Positions 34,159 to 46,400 of a stretch of 64,000 bases of DNA are shown in pieces (within the stretch, counting starts at the first letter, position 1; the number at the start of each line of letters is the position of its first letter). The DNA is from Halicephalobus mephisto (taxonomy: Eukaryota; Nematoda; Chromadorea; Rhabditida; Panagrolaimidae). The notes below the pieces were generated by a model, which was not told the DNA's origin, made no database searches, and worked only from the letters and a program-made list of their open reading frames with translations. The position numbers and the translations under genes were made by a program. The stretch covers positions 310,001-374,000 of the forward strand of contig SWDT01000003.1 of the NCBI GenBank assembly GCA_009193035.1. Reading direction: 5' to 3'.

Positions 34159-37100
34159 ATGTTTCCGATTTCGACGAAAACTGATGTATTCGAAAAATCA
34201 AAGCCGGTTACTGTAGATGACGAAAGTGAAAAATTCGATTTTGTCGAAAAATGCACATCTCCTCCACTCGGGACCGAACCAGAAACGGCAATCCCGGCAC
34301 AACCAAGAAACAAAAAAATCAGATGGAATTCTTTTTTTGGAAAATTTGTCCTCATCAGCTACATTGTCGGGCTGGGAAATCTCGTCAGTTTTCCAGCCAT
34401 GTTCCTCAATAACGGAAGACGTATGTTTTTTATTTTTTAAATTTTGAAATTTCTTTAAAAATTAAAAATTAATGTTTTACAATTTTCTAAAAATTAAAAA
34501 TTAATTTTTGAAATTTCTCTAAAAAATGAAAATCTTGAAATTTTTTAAAAATTTCTTTAAAAATTAAAAATTAATGTTTTACAATTTTCTAAAAATTAAA
34601 AATTAATTTTTTATAATTTTCTAAAAAATGAAAATCTTGAAATTTTTTAAAAATTTCTTTAAAAATTAAAAATTAATTTTTGAAATTTCTTTAAAAATTA
34701 AAAATTAATGTTTTACAATTTTCTAAAAATTAAAATTAATTTTTTATAATTTTCTAAAAATTAAAAATTCTTTAAATAATTAATTTCTAAAATTTTCTAA
34801 AAATTATTTTTTTTTTAAATTTCTTTAACAAATTTATTTTTTTTTGAAATTATTTTAAAAATTTTAATTTTTTTTTGAAATTACTCAAAAAACTTATTTT
34901 TGCTAAAATTATTTTTAAAATTTTTATTTTTTTTAAAATTTCTTTAACAAATTTATTTTTTTTTGAAATTATTTTAAAAATTTCTATTTTTTTTTTGAAA
35001 TTATTTTAAAATTTTCCATTTTTTAAAAAATTATTTTAAAAATTTTTATTTTTTTCTAAAATTATTTTAAATTTTTTATTATTTTTTGAAATTATTTTTA
35101 AAATTTTATTTTTTCCTAAAATTATTGTTAAAATTTTAATTTTTTTTTGAAATTATTTTAAAAATTTTAATTTTTTTTTGAAATTATTTTAAAAAATTTT
35201 ATTTTTTACGTTTTTAGTTGCTTTTTTGATCCCGATATCCATGGCTTATTTCTTCATCGGGATCCCTGTGTTGCTGCTCGAAGTGATAATCGGACAATTT
35301 TCATCTTCTTCCCCTTACAGTATCTTCGGAAAAGTGGCGCCTTTGCTGTCGAGTGTCGGCGGAACTATGACGATGGTGACCGTCTGGAGAACGATTTTCT
35401 TTTTTCCTTTCATGGCCCAGATTTTAAATTTGGGATTTTCGTTTTTGAATTTTCGATTTTTTTTGAACAATTGCGATCCTGAAAATTCCTACTGTATCGA
35501 TATTCGAAAAATCCTAAAATGCGAAAAATATTTTTTAAATAATTTTATTTTTTACAAAATTAAAAACGAAATTTGTAAAGATCTTTTTGGAAAATTATTT
35601 CTGAAGCCGATGACGACAATAGTGACCCCGAATTTCGATTACGGTATTCGAGAAATTTTCAGAAATACTTACATTATTGAAGAAAGTAATTCATCCAATT
35701 TTGAGTATTTCCCGGGTCCCGAAGGCGTCCTCTGGAGCCTTGTCCTGCTGTGGACAGCCGTCGGCGTTTTTGTATTTTTCGGAATCAGAATCTTCGCCAG
35801 CTTCGGAGCCATTTTTACCATTCTTCCTTTCGTCATTTACATCACTTGTTTCTTTTTCGGTAAGTTTTTTATTTTTTTATAAAAATTTTTGTCTTTTTAT
35901 ATATAACTTCAATTTTTTTATATAATTTCGGTTTTTTTTATAAAAATTTTTATCTTTTTATATATAATTCCGATTTTTTTATATATAATTTCGATTTTCT
36001 ATAAACATTTTTATCTTTTTATATATAATTTCGATTTTTTTATATAAAAATTTCGATTTTCTATAAACATTTTTATCTTTTTATAAAAATTTCGATTTTT
36101 TTATAAAAATTTCGATTTTTTATAAACATTTTTATCTTTTTATATATAACTTCAATTTTTATATATAATTTCGATTTTTTTTATAAAAATTTCACTTTTT
36201 ATATGAAAAATTTTTATTTTTTCTATTTAGGAATTTTTTTATATGAAAATTTCGATTTTTTTATACATAATTTTTTTATGTGAAATTTCTAATTTTTTAT
36301 ATGAAGATTTCGATTTTATAATTATTGTAATTGTAAAAATAATTTTATTATAATTTTTAAATTCCCGCGTAAAGGGAGAGAGCAATGCGAAGGTGGAAAA
36401 ATTGGCGATTTGTATCAGAATCACGTGCACTTTTTTCATTTTTTATTGGTGCGATTTTTGCCATTTTTTAATGCCTGCGTGAGGGCGAGTGAAAGTAAAA
36501 AATAGGTAAAATTGGCGATTTTTATCAAAGACGACGCGCGTCAGGTCCTTTTTTCCAACTTTCTTGATCAGTGGAACGACTTTTTTACCACTTTTGATTA
36601 CCTATTCGAGAGCGAGTTGAAGTAGAAAAGTGATAAAATTGGCGGTTTTTTATCAAATCAAGGTGCGCCCGCTCTCTTTTCCGATCTTTTGCCACTTTTG
36701 ACCACTCGCACAGAAAAGTTAAAAATTCAAAAATGACAAATTTGGTAATTTTCACAAAAATTAACATTCACTGTCTTGTATTTTTTCTTTCCAAGAGTTC
36801 TACATTTTTCTAGAAAATTCATTTCAAGATAATTTTTTTAAATATTTATTTTAATTATTTTAAAATTTCTTAAAAAATATTTAAATTTTTAAAATTTCTT
36901 AAAAAATGTTTATTTTTTATTTTTTTTTAAATCTTTTAATTTTTAAAAATTCCTTAAAAGATTTATTTTTTATTTTTTTAATTTAAAAAATATTTATTTC
37001 TAATTGTTAAAAATTTCTTGAAAAATATTTAAATTTTTAAAATTTCTTAAAAAATATTTATTTCTAATTTTTAAAATTTCTTAAAAAATGTTTATTATTT

Positions 37101-40100
37101 TAAAATTTCTTGAAAAATATTTATTTCTAATTTTTACGAAAGTACAATTTGCAGTGATTACCCATGAGAATAACTTCAAACACCTTTCACTCTTGTTCGG
37201 GAGTGACTGGGCGCAGTTGTCCAACATAAAAACCTGGTCCGATGCTGTTTCTTACACCCTATTTTCCCTCAGGTAATGATTATTTTGTTTTTCAATTTAT
37301 ATATAAATTCAGTCTCTGTGATGGAGGTGTCGTAAACATCGCTTCTCACAACAGTTTTAACAACAATCTGCTTCTGGATTTGATTCTGGCGGTCTTAGCG
37401 GACATTTTTATGTCTTTCGTGCTCACGGCCACTTTTGTCGTTTCTTCTGCCTGGATCGCTTGTAAGTTTATTGTAAATTTAAAATTTAAAAATTAAACAA
37501 AAATTTAAAATGTTAAAAATTAAATAAAAATACGAAATTTTAAAAATTAAACAAAAATATAAAACTTTAAAAATTAAATGAAAATTTAAAATTTAAAAAT
37601 TAAATAAAAGCAAATTTTTAAAATTAAACAAAAATATAAAATGTTAAAAATTAAATGAAAATATGAAATTTCTAAAATTAAATAAAAGCAAATTTCTAAA
37701 ATTATTAAAAAATATAAAATTTTAAAATTATTAAAAAATATAAAATTTCTAAAATTATTAAAAAATATAAAGTTTTTCGAAATTTTTAAAAGTTATTTTC
37801 TTAAATTTTATAAAATTATTATTTTGGATTTAATTTATAAAACATTAAATTTTGAAATTTTCTAAAAAATTACAAAAATGATGTTGAAATTATTTTTAAA
37901 TTTAAAATTTCTACAATATGGACTTCAATAATCCACAATTTAGCCCATGTCAGTCCCTTCGGGGACGTCCTCGGGACGATGTCGATGTTGCCTTCAGAAG
38001 CCTATCAACTCTTCGCTTTTCCCGAATTTGCCTCGACCAGGCCTGGAGGGGTTTTATTTTGTGTTTTGTTCTACTTCGGGATCCTTCTTCTGGGACTTCC
38101 AAGCATGGTGATTTCGACGGAAATGGTATTTTCGGTCATTTGTGACAAATTCAATTTCGAAAAAAAATGGAAAAAAATTCTGATTTTTCTTCTTTGTGGA
38201 ATTTTGGGATCACTTTCGATCTTCATGACCACCCCGGGAGGACTGTACTTGATGAGGATCATGTTGGACGACAGTTGGACAGTTTTATCCATCATCGCTT
38301 TGCTGGAAGTGTCGACTTTTGTTTTCAAATACGGTGTTAGAAATTTTTCAAGGTTAATTTTAAAAAATAATTTTTAAAATTTTATTGTTTTTCAGAGACA
38401 TTGAATCCATGTTGGGATACAGATCCCCGATAATCCGCTACGCCGAACTCGTCAGTTGGAGATTCGTGACCCCGACGGCCCTAGTCATAGCCATAGGCTG
38501 CAGATTCTACTACACAATGAATGACGTCATGATTTTGGATTACATCGTGCCTCTGAAGATGAAAGTCATTGGATGGAGTATGTCAGTTACTGTAATTCTG
38601 TAAGTGTTTATTTACTGTGTAATACGTACACACGGACACAGACACATACATCCACATGAGCGCAAGTACAGACACACACGTACATCTATATGAACATCTA
38701 TATCTATACCTATATACTGTAAAAAACGATAAACAAGCTGCCTGTCTATATGAGCATCTACAGTACCGCTCAAAAGTTTGACAACTTTTGTTTTTTGATT
38801 ACCACTTTTTTTGCTATAACTTTTTTGTTTCTTCATGTTTTTTTTAATTCTTTTTTTTTAAATGAAGAAAACAAAAATCCTTACCTGGTCTTACAAAGAA
38901 AATCAGAGAATATTGCAAAAAATTTTAAGTTTTGGGCCGATTAAAAGTTCGATAATTTTTTGTTTAAAACTTCATAAAAACCTATTAAATTAATATTTAA
39001 AATAATAACTCAGGCAAAAAATAATTAATATCTTGTTACAAAGCTTTTGGACCATATAACTCCTTTACATCTGTTTGCATCGATGAAATGAATTTTTTAA
39101 CTATAGCTGAATCGATCATTTCCCATTCACGACGAAGCAGTTCAAAAAGTCCTCAGGTTTTCCTTGTAGAACCAGATGAGGATTTCTTTTTTCTTCATTT
39201 TAAAAAGGAAATCATTTTAAAAAATGAAGAAACAAAAAAGTTATAGCCAAAAAACAAAAGTTGCCAAACTTTTGAGCGGTACTGTATATCTATATACTGT
39301 AAAAAACGATAAACAAGTTGTCCGTCTATATGAGCATCTATATCTATATACCGTAAAAACTCTAATAAACAGGTTGTTTGTCTATTTTTCAGTCCTTTAA
39401 AACTAGTGCCCTTCTATTAGTTTTTATGATAACTTAGAGCATTTGTAATTCTCCACCAGAGAAAACAATTCAAATCCTACAAATCGTAAAAAATCAGTCA
39501 CAAATATAAAGGCTTAGGATTTTGTTGGAAAAGCCTGTATTCCATCCAAGTTTTTCTACTCTATTCGTCTAATAGAGGTGCTCTTCTATTAGAGTTTTTA
39601 CGGTATAGTCATACATATGAACATCCACTCATACTTACACACATATCTACATACCAATGCACATATGTACAAGTATATGTACTACGTACATGCATCTGGA
39701 TATGTGTGCAAACGTACAGACGTGCATATGTACTTGTAAACGTTCATACATGCATATGTCAAACGTATATATATGCGTATATCCATATACAAGTACACAC
39801 GCATATGCAGAAACATACATACATATATATGTGCATATATATTCACATACATGTGTCTACACACATGCATACATAGTGCATACATACATACATGCATACA
39901 TAGTGCATACATACGTACATACATACATAGTGCATACATACATACATGCATACATAGTGCATACATACGTAAATATATACATACATACATACATAGTGCA
40001 TACATACGTACATACATACATAGTGCATACATACGTAAATATATACATACATACGTAAATATGTACATACATACATACATAGTACATGCATACATACATA

Positions 40101-40546
40101 GTGCATACATACGTACATACATACATAGTGCATACATACATACATAGTGCATTCATATATATATAGTGCATACATACATACATACGTACGTACATGTATA
40201 TAAGGATACGCATATATACTGTTATTATCATTGTTATTATTTGGTTACTTTTAGATTTGTCTTGGCCTATTTTGGGATAAAGATTTTATGGCTCATGTCC
40301 CAAGGAAGAAGTCCGATCGCTTCTCTCGGAGCTCATGACAACTGGAAAGCCGACGATGAAGGAGAAAAAGATGAATTTCGAAAGACGCAAAGTGATGGAG
40401 AGACTTTCTTGAATCGATTACTTGGATTTAGATCAGGGAAATCCGTTGGACAGATATCTGTTTCTGGGCGAACTGCAGGAAGGATTTCTTCTGGATCTAC
40501 TGGACGGGCTTCTGAAGGTCCCACGGGCATACTGTCAAATGAATAA
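34159..40546 (+). CDS. SLC6-type sodium/neurotransmitter symporter, divergent
   Basis: Twelve-helix plasma-membrane transporter of the sodium:neurotransmitter symporter family; the substrate is unknown. Exons are 34159-34420, 35218-35859, 37155-37272, 37313-37461, 37944-38352, 38396-38599 and 40255-40546 (2076 nt, 691 aa). All six joins keep phase. TM1 has GLGNLVSFPAMFLNN at 71-85, then LAFLIP and GQF at 113-115. A long extracellular loop 2, with CDPENSYC, covers about 150-245. TM6 has FSLSLCDGGVVNIASHNS and FNNN at 356-359, and the TM8 region has LLLGLPSMVISTEM. KYGVRNFSRDIESMLG is the conserved loop before TM10. The C-tail (about 615-691) is hydrophilic and Ser/Gly-rich. Oddities: the canonical WRFPY of TM1 is VSFPA, so the outer-gate arginine is missing, and the NGGGAF that usually follows is reduced to NNGRLAF. 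The usual GLDS of TM8 is GLPS. Length is normal. I assign no snf number. Confidence 0.9.
34440..35205. repeat. AT-rich tandem words in transporter intron 1
   Basis: Units with AAATTAAAAATTAATGTTTT then, after 34800, TTTTTTGAAATTATTTTAAA. No exon is seen. Confidence 0.6.
35870..36350. repeat. TTTTTATATATAATTTCGAT tandem array
   Basis: Irregular repeats of TTTTTATATATAATTTCGAT and ATAAACATTTTTATC in intron 2 of the transporter gene. Confidence 0.7.
36355..36735. repeat. Tandem repeat, about 120 bp x 3
   Basis: Copies contain a CCCGCG or CTGCGTGAGGGCGAGTG-like start, GTGGAAAAATTGGCGATTT and TATCAAA. Related units in reverse orientation lie at 31135-31505. Intron 2 of the transporter gene. Confidence 0.7.
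36780..37150. other. AT-rich remainder of transporter intron 2
   Basis: AAATTTCTTAAAAAATATTT words only. No exon seen before the acceptor at 37153-37154. Confidence 0.5.
38761..39284 (-). mobile_element. Tc1-like transposon remnant with TIRs
   Basis: A 524-bp element in the last intron of the transporter gene. Ends CAGTACCGCTCAAAAGTTTG and, inverted, CAAACTTTTGAGCGGTACTG, flanked by TA at 38759-38760 and 39285-39286. The inverted repeats extend about 60 bp. On the minus strand the interior keeps a stretch like the Tc1-family transposase C-terminus: ELLRREWEMIDSAIVKKFIS and SSMQ, then a stop after GPKAL (about 39150-39030). A frame break lies just upstream and most of the transposase is deleted. 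It inserted into one of several 60-bp repeats containing CTGTAAAAAACGATAAACAA, which continue on both sides. Confidence 0.8.
39605..40225. repeat. TACATACATAG microsatellite/minisatellite
   Basis: Dense TACATA repeats with a higher-order word ACATAGTGCATACATACGTA. It ends about 30 bp before the acceptor of the last transporter exon. All frames on both strands stay open by chance. Confidence 0.95.
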
Positions 40547-40980
40547 TTGTCGATTATCGAAATTTACGAACTAGAAGGTGAGAGAAAAATTAAATTTTTT
40601 TAATCAATTCATTACGGAAGAAATTTTTGACAAAGTTCTTCGACATTAAGTTCTTTGAAAAAATTAGTTTTTTGAAATTAAATAAGTTTGAAAATTTCAC
40701 AGAAGTTCGTACAAGATTCCAGAATTTAGTAGAGTTTTAAAATTAAGATTTTTGAGATTTTTTTCGGGACAATTTTCTAAAAAAATTCTGTTTTTTAAAT
40801 AATAGAATTTTGGATTTAAGATCTCAAACAAGAAATTCTAGATTTTGGAAAATTCTATAAAATTTTAAATATTATAAAAAAGTTTAAGAAATTCAAAAAA
40901 TCTATTTTCAATTTTTAAACTACTTTAATTTAAAAAAATTTAATTTAAAAAATAATTTAATTTAAAAAACTCCGAATTCT
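40547..40980. other. 3' flank of transporter gene
   Basis: No AATAAA close to the stop. AATAAG at about 40681 is the nearest variant. Otherwise AT-rich without a recognised feature. Confidence 0.4.
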
Positions 40981-40984
40981 AAAA

Positions 40985-41330
40985 CTTCTTCTCAAGACAG
41001 ATTTAAAAAATAATAATTTTAATTTATTAAAAAAATAACTTTAATTTAAAAAACTTTCTCTCAAGGCAGATTTTAAAAAAATAATTTTAATTTAAAAAAT
41101 TCTTCTCAAGACAGATTTTTAAAAAAATAACTTTAATTTAAAAAAAATAACTTTAATTTTTAAAAATTGTTCTCAAGGCGGATTTTAAAAAAATAATTTT
41201 AATTTTAAAAAAATAATTTTAATTTTTAAAAATTGTTCTCAAGACGGATTTTTAAAAAAATAATTTTAATTTAAAAAAAAAATTTTAATTTTTAAAAATT
41301 CTTCTCAAGACGGATTTTAAAAATACTTTA
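40985..41330. repeat. Tandem repeat with TTCTCAAGACAGATTTT, about 60 bp
   Basis: Six to seven copies of TTCTTCTCAAGACAGATTTT, followed by AAAAATAACTTTAATTTAAA. Confidence 0.75.
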
Positions 41331-41735
41331 ATCCGAGAAGAACTGACCTCCTTGTCTTGCTTACGTCCATGCTGACTCAAAACCAAAAAATTTTAAAATA
41401 ATTCTTCTTCCTGGCCAGTTTTGTTTCGTGAAAAAAGTTTTTGAAATTTTTTATTCTAGTCTCACATGAACTTTGTTTATTTACAAAATTATGTGAAAAA
41501 AATTATTTGGGCATTTCTGGAAAAATTTCGTCATTTATTTTTTTATTCAAGCTTTGTTTCAAAATCGAGTCATGTATAAAAAATGCGAATGTCCGTTTTT
41601 TGAAATTTTCTCGAAACGAATTTTTTTTAACTTTTATATTTTTTAAAATTTTTTTTTAGTTTTTTTTTTTTGAAAAATTTTAAGATTCTACAGTATTATA
41701 AAAAACTTCCAATGGCTTCTGACAAGTTTTAAAAA
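41331..41735. other. AT-rich spacer
   Basis: A small mixed-composition patch at 41340-41400 and otherwise AT-rich DNA. No gene recognised. Confidence 0.4.
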
Positions 41736-41739
41736 TTAA

Positions 41740-42120
41740 CTTCTGGATTCTGGAGAATTTTTAGTGGATTCTGAAGACTTCTAGAAAATTCTGAAGAGCT
41801 TTAAAAACTTTAAAATTATTTTTTCTGGATTTCAGAAATCTTCAAACGGATTCTGAAGGCTTCTAGGAAATTCTGAAGAGGTTTAAAAATTATTTTTTGA
41901 ATTTCAGAAATTTTCCAACAGATTCTGAAGGCTTCTAGGAGATTCTGAAGAATTTCAAAAATTTAAAAATTATTTTTTCCGGATTTCAGAAATCTTCCAA
42001 CGGGTTCTAAAGACTTCTAGAAAATTCTGAAGAATTTCAAAAATTTAAAATTACTTTTTCTTGAATTTCAGAAATTTTCCAACGGATTCTGAAGGCTTCT
42101 AGAAAATTCTAAAAAATTAC
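41740..42120. repeat. Tandem repeat, about 90 bp x 4
   Basis: Copies of TTTCAGAAATTTTCCAACGG, then ATTCTGAAGGCTTCTAGAAA and ATTCTGAAGAATTTC. A similar word set appears near 57140-57260 in the phosphatase intron. Confidence 0.75.
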
Positions 42121-44130
42121 ACAAACTTACGGAATTTCGAAATTTTTCAAAATTCTTGAAAGTCTCAAAAATTGTTTTGCGAAATTTTCAAATTTTGAAA
42201 CTTTATTAAATTATTGAAGATTCTAAAAAATTTCAAAACTTACAAAATTTCAGAAAACTCCAAAAATCTCTAATCTTTAATTTCTGCGTTATCTGTAACC
42301 AGATACTTGGTCTTTTTCGAAACTTTCAAGATTGACCACTGAACTTTATATTTTCCCTCAGGGAATAATCGAATTTTCAAGTCTTAACTTTTCTGCAAAA
42401 AAAATCTAAACTTATTTTTAGAAAAAAAAAATAAATTTCTTACATTTCGTCATTTCGAAAATTTAAAAAAAAAATTTTTTAAATTTAATTTTAAAATTTT
42501 TTTTGAATTTTTTTAAAAATTTAATTTTAAAATTTTTTTTGATTTTTTTAAAATTTAATTTTTTAATTTTTTTTGATTTTTAAAATTTTTTTTTGAATTT
42601 TTTAAAGATTTTTTTTGTCAAATTTTCGAAATTATTTTTTTATGGAATTTTTAGTTTTTTTAAAAGTGCATTTTTTTGCTTTTTTTCTTGTCGGGATATT
42701 TCGTCATTGGCATGTGAGAAAACCTCTTTCAATGGAAAATTTCCAACGATTAGCCTTGTGAAACATCTGCTGTTTTTTGAATTTCAATTGAGTCGGAAAT
42801 TAAAACAAAGATTCTTTTTAATTTTTTTAGAAATAATAATTTCCAAAATTTTCTATTTTTTAGAATTAAAGTTAAAGAATTTTTATTTTTTTAAAATAGT
42901 TTTAAAAATTTTTATTTTTTTTAAAAATTTTATTTTTTAAAAGTTTTTTTTCTTTTTTAAATAATTTTAAAAATTTTTACTTTTTTTAAAATAGTTTTAA
43001 AATTTTTACTTTTTTTTAAATATTTTAAAAAATTTTTATTTTTTTAAAGTTTTTTTTCTTTTTTTAACAATTTTTTTAATTTTTACTTTTTTTAAATGAT
43101 GATTTCTTTGTTTTTTGAAAATAATTATTTTTCAGTTTTTTAAATTCAAAATTTCTTAATTTTTTAAGTTTAAATTTTTACATTTTTTAAGTTTAAATTT
43201 TTTTATTTTTTTTAAATTCGGAATTTTAAAATATTTTTAACTTTAAATTTCTTAATTTTTTTAAATTCAGTTTTTATATTTTTTTAAGTTTAAATTTCTT
43301 AATTTTTTTACATTCGGAATTTTAAAATATTTTTAATTTTAAATTTCTCAATTTTTTTAAATTCGAAAGTTTTTAATTTTTTTGCATTCGAAATTTTAAT
43401 TTTTTTAAGTTTGTTTTTCTTAATTTTTTACATTCGAAATTTTAAAATATTTTTAAATTCGAAATTTTATTTTTTTTATATTCAAAATTTTATTTTTTTT
43501 TAAATTCAAAATTTGATTTTTTTTAAATTTACAGTCCCTTTTATTTAAATCAATAAAATTTCAAAAATGACTTTTAAATCTTGTCCAGAAATTTGTGAAA
43601 TTAGTGCATGATCACCAAAGATCAAAAAGTCATCAAATGACATCTCCGGGACCTCCCTCGCAAGTTTCAAAAAATGAAAAAATGAAAAAATTTCAAAATT
43701 CTTTCAAATTTTTTCTGGACTTCGATCACGTGGAATTAGTCAACAAAAAAAATCAAAAAACATTCATGATTCAAATCTTTGATAATTTAAAATTTTTTTA
43801 TGAAAAATAAAAATCTTAAAAATCAATCTGACGTCATTAAAGTCAAATTTGACCTTGTTTAAAGATCTAATCTTGAGATATTTTTTCACAAGGTCAAGGA
43901 AAATTTTAAATTTTTGATTTAATTTTAAAAAATTTCTTTATTTTTTAATTTTTGATTTAATTTCAAAAAATTTCGATATTTTTTAATTTTTAAGAATTTA
44001 AAATTTCGATTTTTTGATTTTTGAAAATTTTAAATTTCAATTTTTTTTATTTTAAAAAATTTTTAATTTGAAATTTAATTTTTGAAATTTTCTAATTTTT
44101 AGAATTTCCTTAATTTTAAAAATTTTTAAG
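42121..44130. other. AT-rich region, no gene recognised
   Basis: Mostly T- and A-run repeats (for example TTTTTTAAATTCGAAATTTT at 43130-43520). Mixed-composition patches lie at 42690-42780 and 43590-43680; neither shows a splice-supported exon. Confidence 0.45.
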
Positions 44131-44137
44131 AAGATGG

Positions 44138-44270
44138 ATGAAAAAAACAGATGTTAACAGATCATTCGTTTTTTCAAAGATCAAAACAACCAGTCTTATC
44201 GAGGGTCTGACGTGCTTTGCTTTCTCCAGGACCTGATCGACTCGACTGGGTAAACTTCTAGAATATGTTT
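44138..44270. other. GC-richer island, possible unrecognised exon
   Basis: Both strands have short open frames here. Plus: a short ORF ending LIEGLTCFAFSRT. Minus: QVLEKAKHVRPSIRLVVLIF after a possible acceptor (TTTACCCAG). I cannot choose between them, and neither has a matched donor. Confidence 0.25.
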
Positions 44271-44384
44271 ATCCTACAGTAAATAAGTCAGAAAAATAAT
44301 AAAAAAACAAAAATAATAGAAAAAATCAAAAATAGAATATTGTTCAAGTTGTCGTTAGCACCGAATTACACTTAGAATTGAAGA

Positions 44385-45150
44385 AAAATGAATTTGTTAC
44401 GGTTTCAGGAACTTTCGTGGCGGGAGTTTTTTGAATATTTCATAATCATCTTTTTTGATTATTATTTTATTGGAAATATTTTTACGTAAAATCATTTTTC
44501 TTTAGGTTATTTTAAACATAAAGTAGTCAGTGAACAAATTTGTTACGGTTTCAGGGACTTTCGTGGCGGGAGTTTTTTTTTGAATATTTCGTAATATTTC
44601 TTTTTTGATTATTTTATTCGAAATATTTTTACATAAAATCATTTTTCTTTTTAGGTTATTTTAAGCGTAAAGTAGTCAGTGAACAAATTTGTTACGGTTT
44701 CAGGGACTTTCGTGGCGGGAGTTTTTTTTTGAATATTTCGTAATATTTCTTTTTTGATTATTTTATTCGAAATATTTTTACATAAAAGTTTTCCTTTTTA
44801 GATTATTTTAAACATAAAGTAGTTTCTGAATTAGTTTCTTACGGTTTCAGGGACTTTCGTGGCGGGAGTTTTTCGAATATTTCGTAATCAACTTTTTAGA
44901 TTATTTTATTCGAAATATTTTTACATAAAATTATTTTTCTTTTTAGGTTATCTTTGATACAAGTGATAAATGAACAAAATTATTACTTTTTAGAGGACTT
45001 TCGTGGCGGGAGTTCTTTTTTTAAAAATTTTAAATTTTTTAAAATTAATAAATCACAAATTTTCAAAATTTTAATTTTTTTCTTAATTTCTAGCCATATT
45101 TCGAAATAATCGATGACGTCATGGATTTTAGAAAATTTCGCGGCGGGAAT
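44385..45150. repeat. Tandem repeat, about 155 bp x 5, with GGCGGGAG box
   Basis: Copies of TTACGGTTTCAGGGACTTTC, then GTGGCGGGAGTTTTTT, TTTTATTCGAAATATTTTTA and AAACATAAAGTAGTCAGTGA. A last variant at about 45127-45150 has TTTCGCGGCGGGAATTCG. Confidence 0.85.
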
Positions 45151-45231
45151 TCGTTATTTCGTAACATTTTTTGTTTTTTTTTAGGATTGTTTGATCAGAC
45201 ATCACTCTATATTAGATCAATTTTCTTTTTA

Positions 45232-45360
45232 GGTGAGTGTTGGCGCAAAATTTTCATCCGTACTTTTGAGACAACAGTCTTCGTCGTGATCATCGACAAA
45301 AACGGTTATGTGACGTTTCTGTCCCAAGGATTCATATCCTTATACTGTAATTGTAACTAA
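45232..45360 (+). other. Possible unrecognised terminal exon
   Basis: After TTTCTTTTTAG, a plus-strand frame reads ECWRKIFIRTFETTVFVVII, continues DKNGYVTFLSQGF and stops at 45358-45360. Composition is exon-like. The minus strand is also open over much of it. No upstream partner exon was found, and I recognise no family. Confidence 0.3.
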
Positions 45361-45374
45361 GAAAAAGTTATAAT

Positions 45375-45860
45375 AAAATAATAAAATTCATAAATTTTAG
45401 ATCCAAAATCAGAATTAAAAATCAACTTTAAAAATTCAGGATTCTGGAAACTAATTTTTAATTTTTATTTTAGGATTTTTAATATTTTTTAAATTTAATA
45501 AAAATATTTATAATAAAATTCATAAATTTTAGATCCAAAATCAGAATCGAAAATTAACTTTAAAAATTCAGAATTCTGGAAACTAATTTTTAACTTTTGT
45601 TTTAGGACTTTTAATATTTTTTAAATTTAATAAAAAACAGTTATAATAAAATAATAAAATTCATAAATTTTAGATCTAAAATCAGAATCAAAAATCAACT
45701 TTAAAAATTCAGGATTCTGGAAACTAATTTTTAATTTTTATTTTAGGATTTCTAATATCTTTTAAATTTAATAAAAAGTACTTTTATACTGTAATAAAAT
45801 TCATAAATTTTAGATCTAAAATCAGAATCAGAAGTTGATTTTTATAATCCTTGATTCTGA
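45375..45860. repeat. Tandem repeat, about 125 bp x 4
   Basis: Copies of AAATTCATAAATTTTAGATC, CAAAATCAGAATCAAAAATC and TTCAGGATTCTGGAAACTAA. Confidence 0.8.
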
Positions 45861-45979
45861 AGATTAATTTTTAATTTCTATTTCATGATTTTTTCTGAGA
45901 TTATATGATCAAAAATCTCCCAAAGCTGAACTTTGATTTTTTTGTTTTTCTTCCACTAACGTCTAGCCATATTTCGAAA

Positions 45980-46400
45980 TCACAAATGACGTCATAATTT
46001 TCAAAGAAATATATTGAAAAATTTTATGTTTTATTTTTACAAAAATTTTTTTTCGAATTTATTTGAATAAAATAATTTTTAAATTTCATTTTTTTAAGAT
46101 TGAAATTTTCCGAAAATCCGTGACATCATAATTTTCCAAATTTTAGTTTATTTTTAATATTTTAATTTCTCGAACTTGTTTGATTAAAATAATTTTTAAA
46201 TTTCATTTTTTTTAAGATTAAAATTTTCCAAAAATCCGTGATGTCATAATTTTCCAAATTTTAGTTTATTTTTAATATTTTAATTTTCAAATTTATTTGA
46301 ATAAAATAATTTTTAAATTTATTTTTTTTAAGATTGAAATTTTCTGAAAATCCGTGATGTCATAATTTTCCAAATTTATTTAAAAATTTCGTTTTATTTT
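45980..46400. repeat. Tandem repeat, about 118 bp x 3
   Basis: Copies of GAAATTTTCCGAAAATCCGT, then GACATCATAATTTTCCAAAT and TTTGATTAAAATAATTTTTA. Confidence 0.75.

Noticed and set aside
39657..40231. Several overlapping ORFs over 100 codons on both strands, rich in Tyr, His, Ile and Cys, Met
   Set aside because: They are produced by the TACATA tandem repeat, which has no stop in most frames, and lie inside a transporter intron.
43595..43810. ORF of 71 codons, Lys/Phe/Asn-rich
   Set aside because: Starts with a non-ATG codon, its composition follows the AT-rich background after the first 30 codons, and no splice sites support it.
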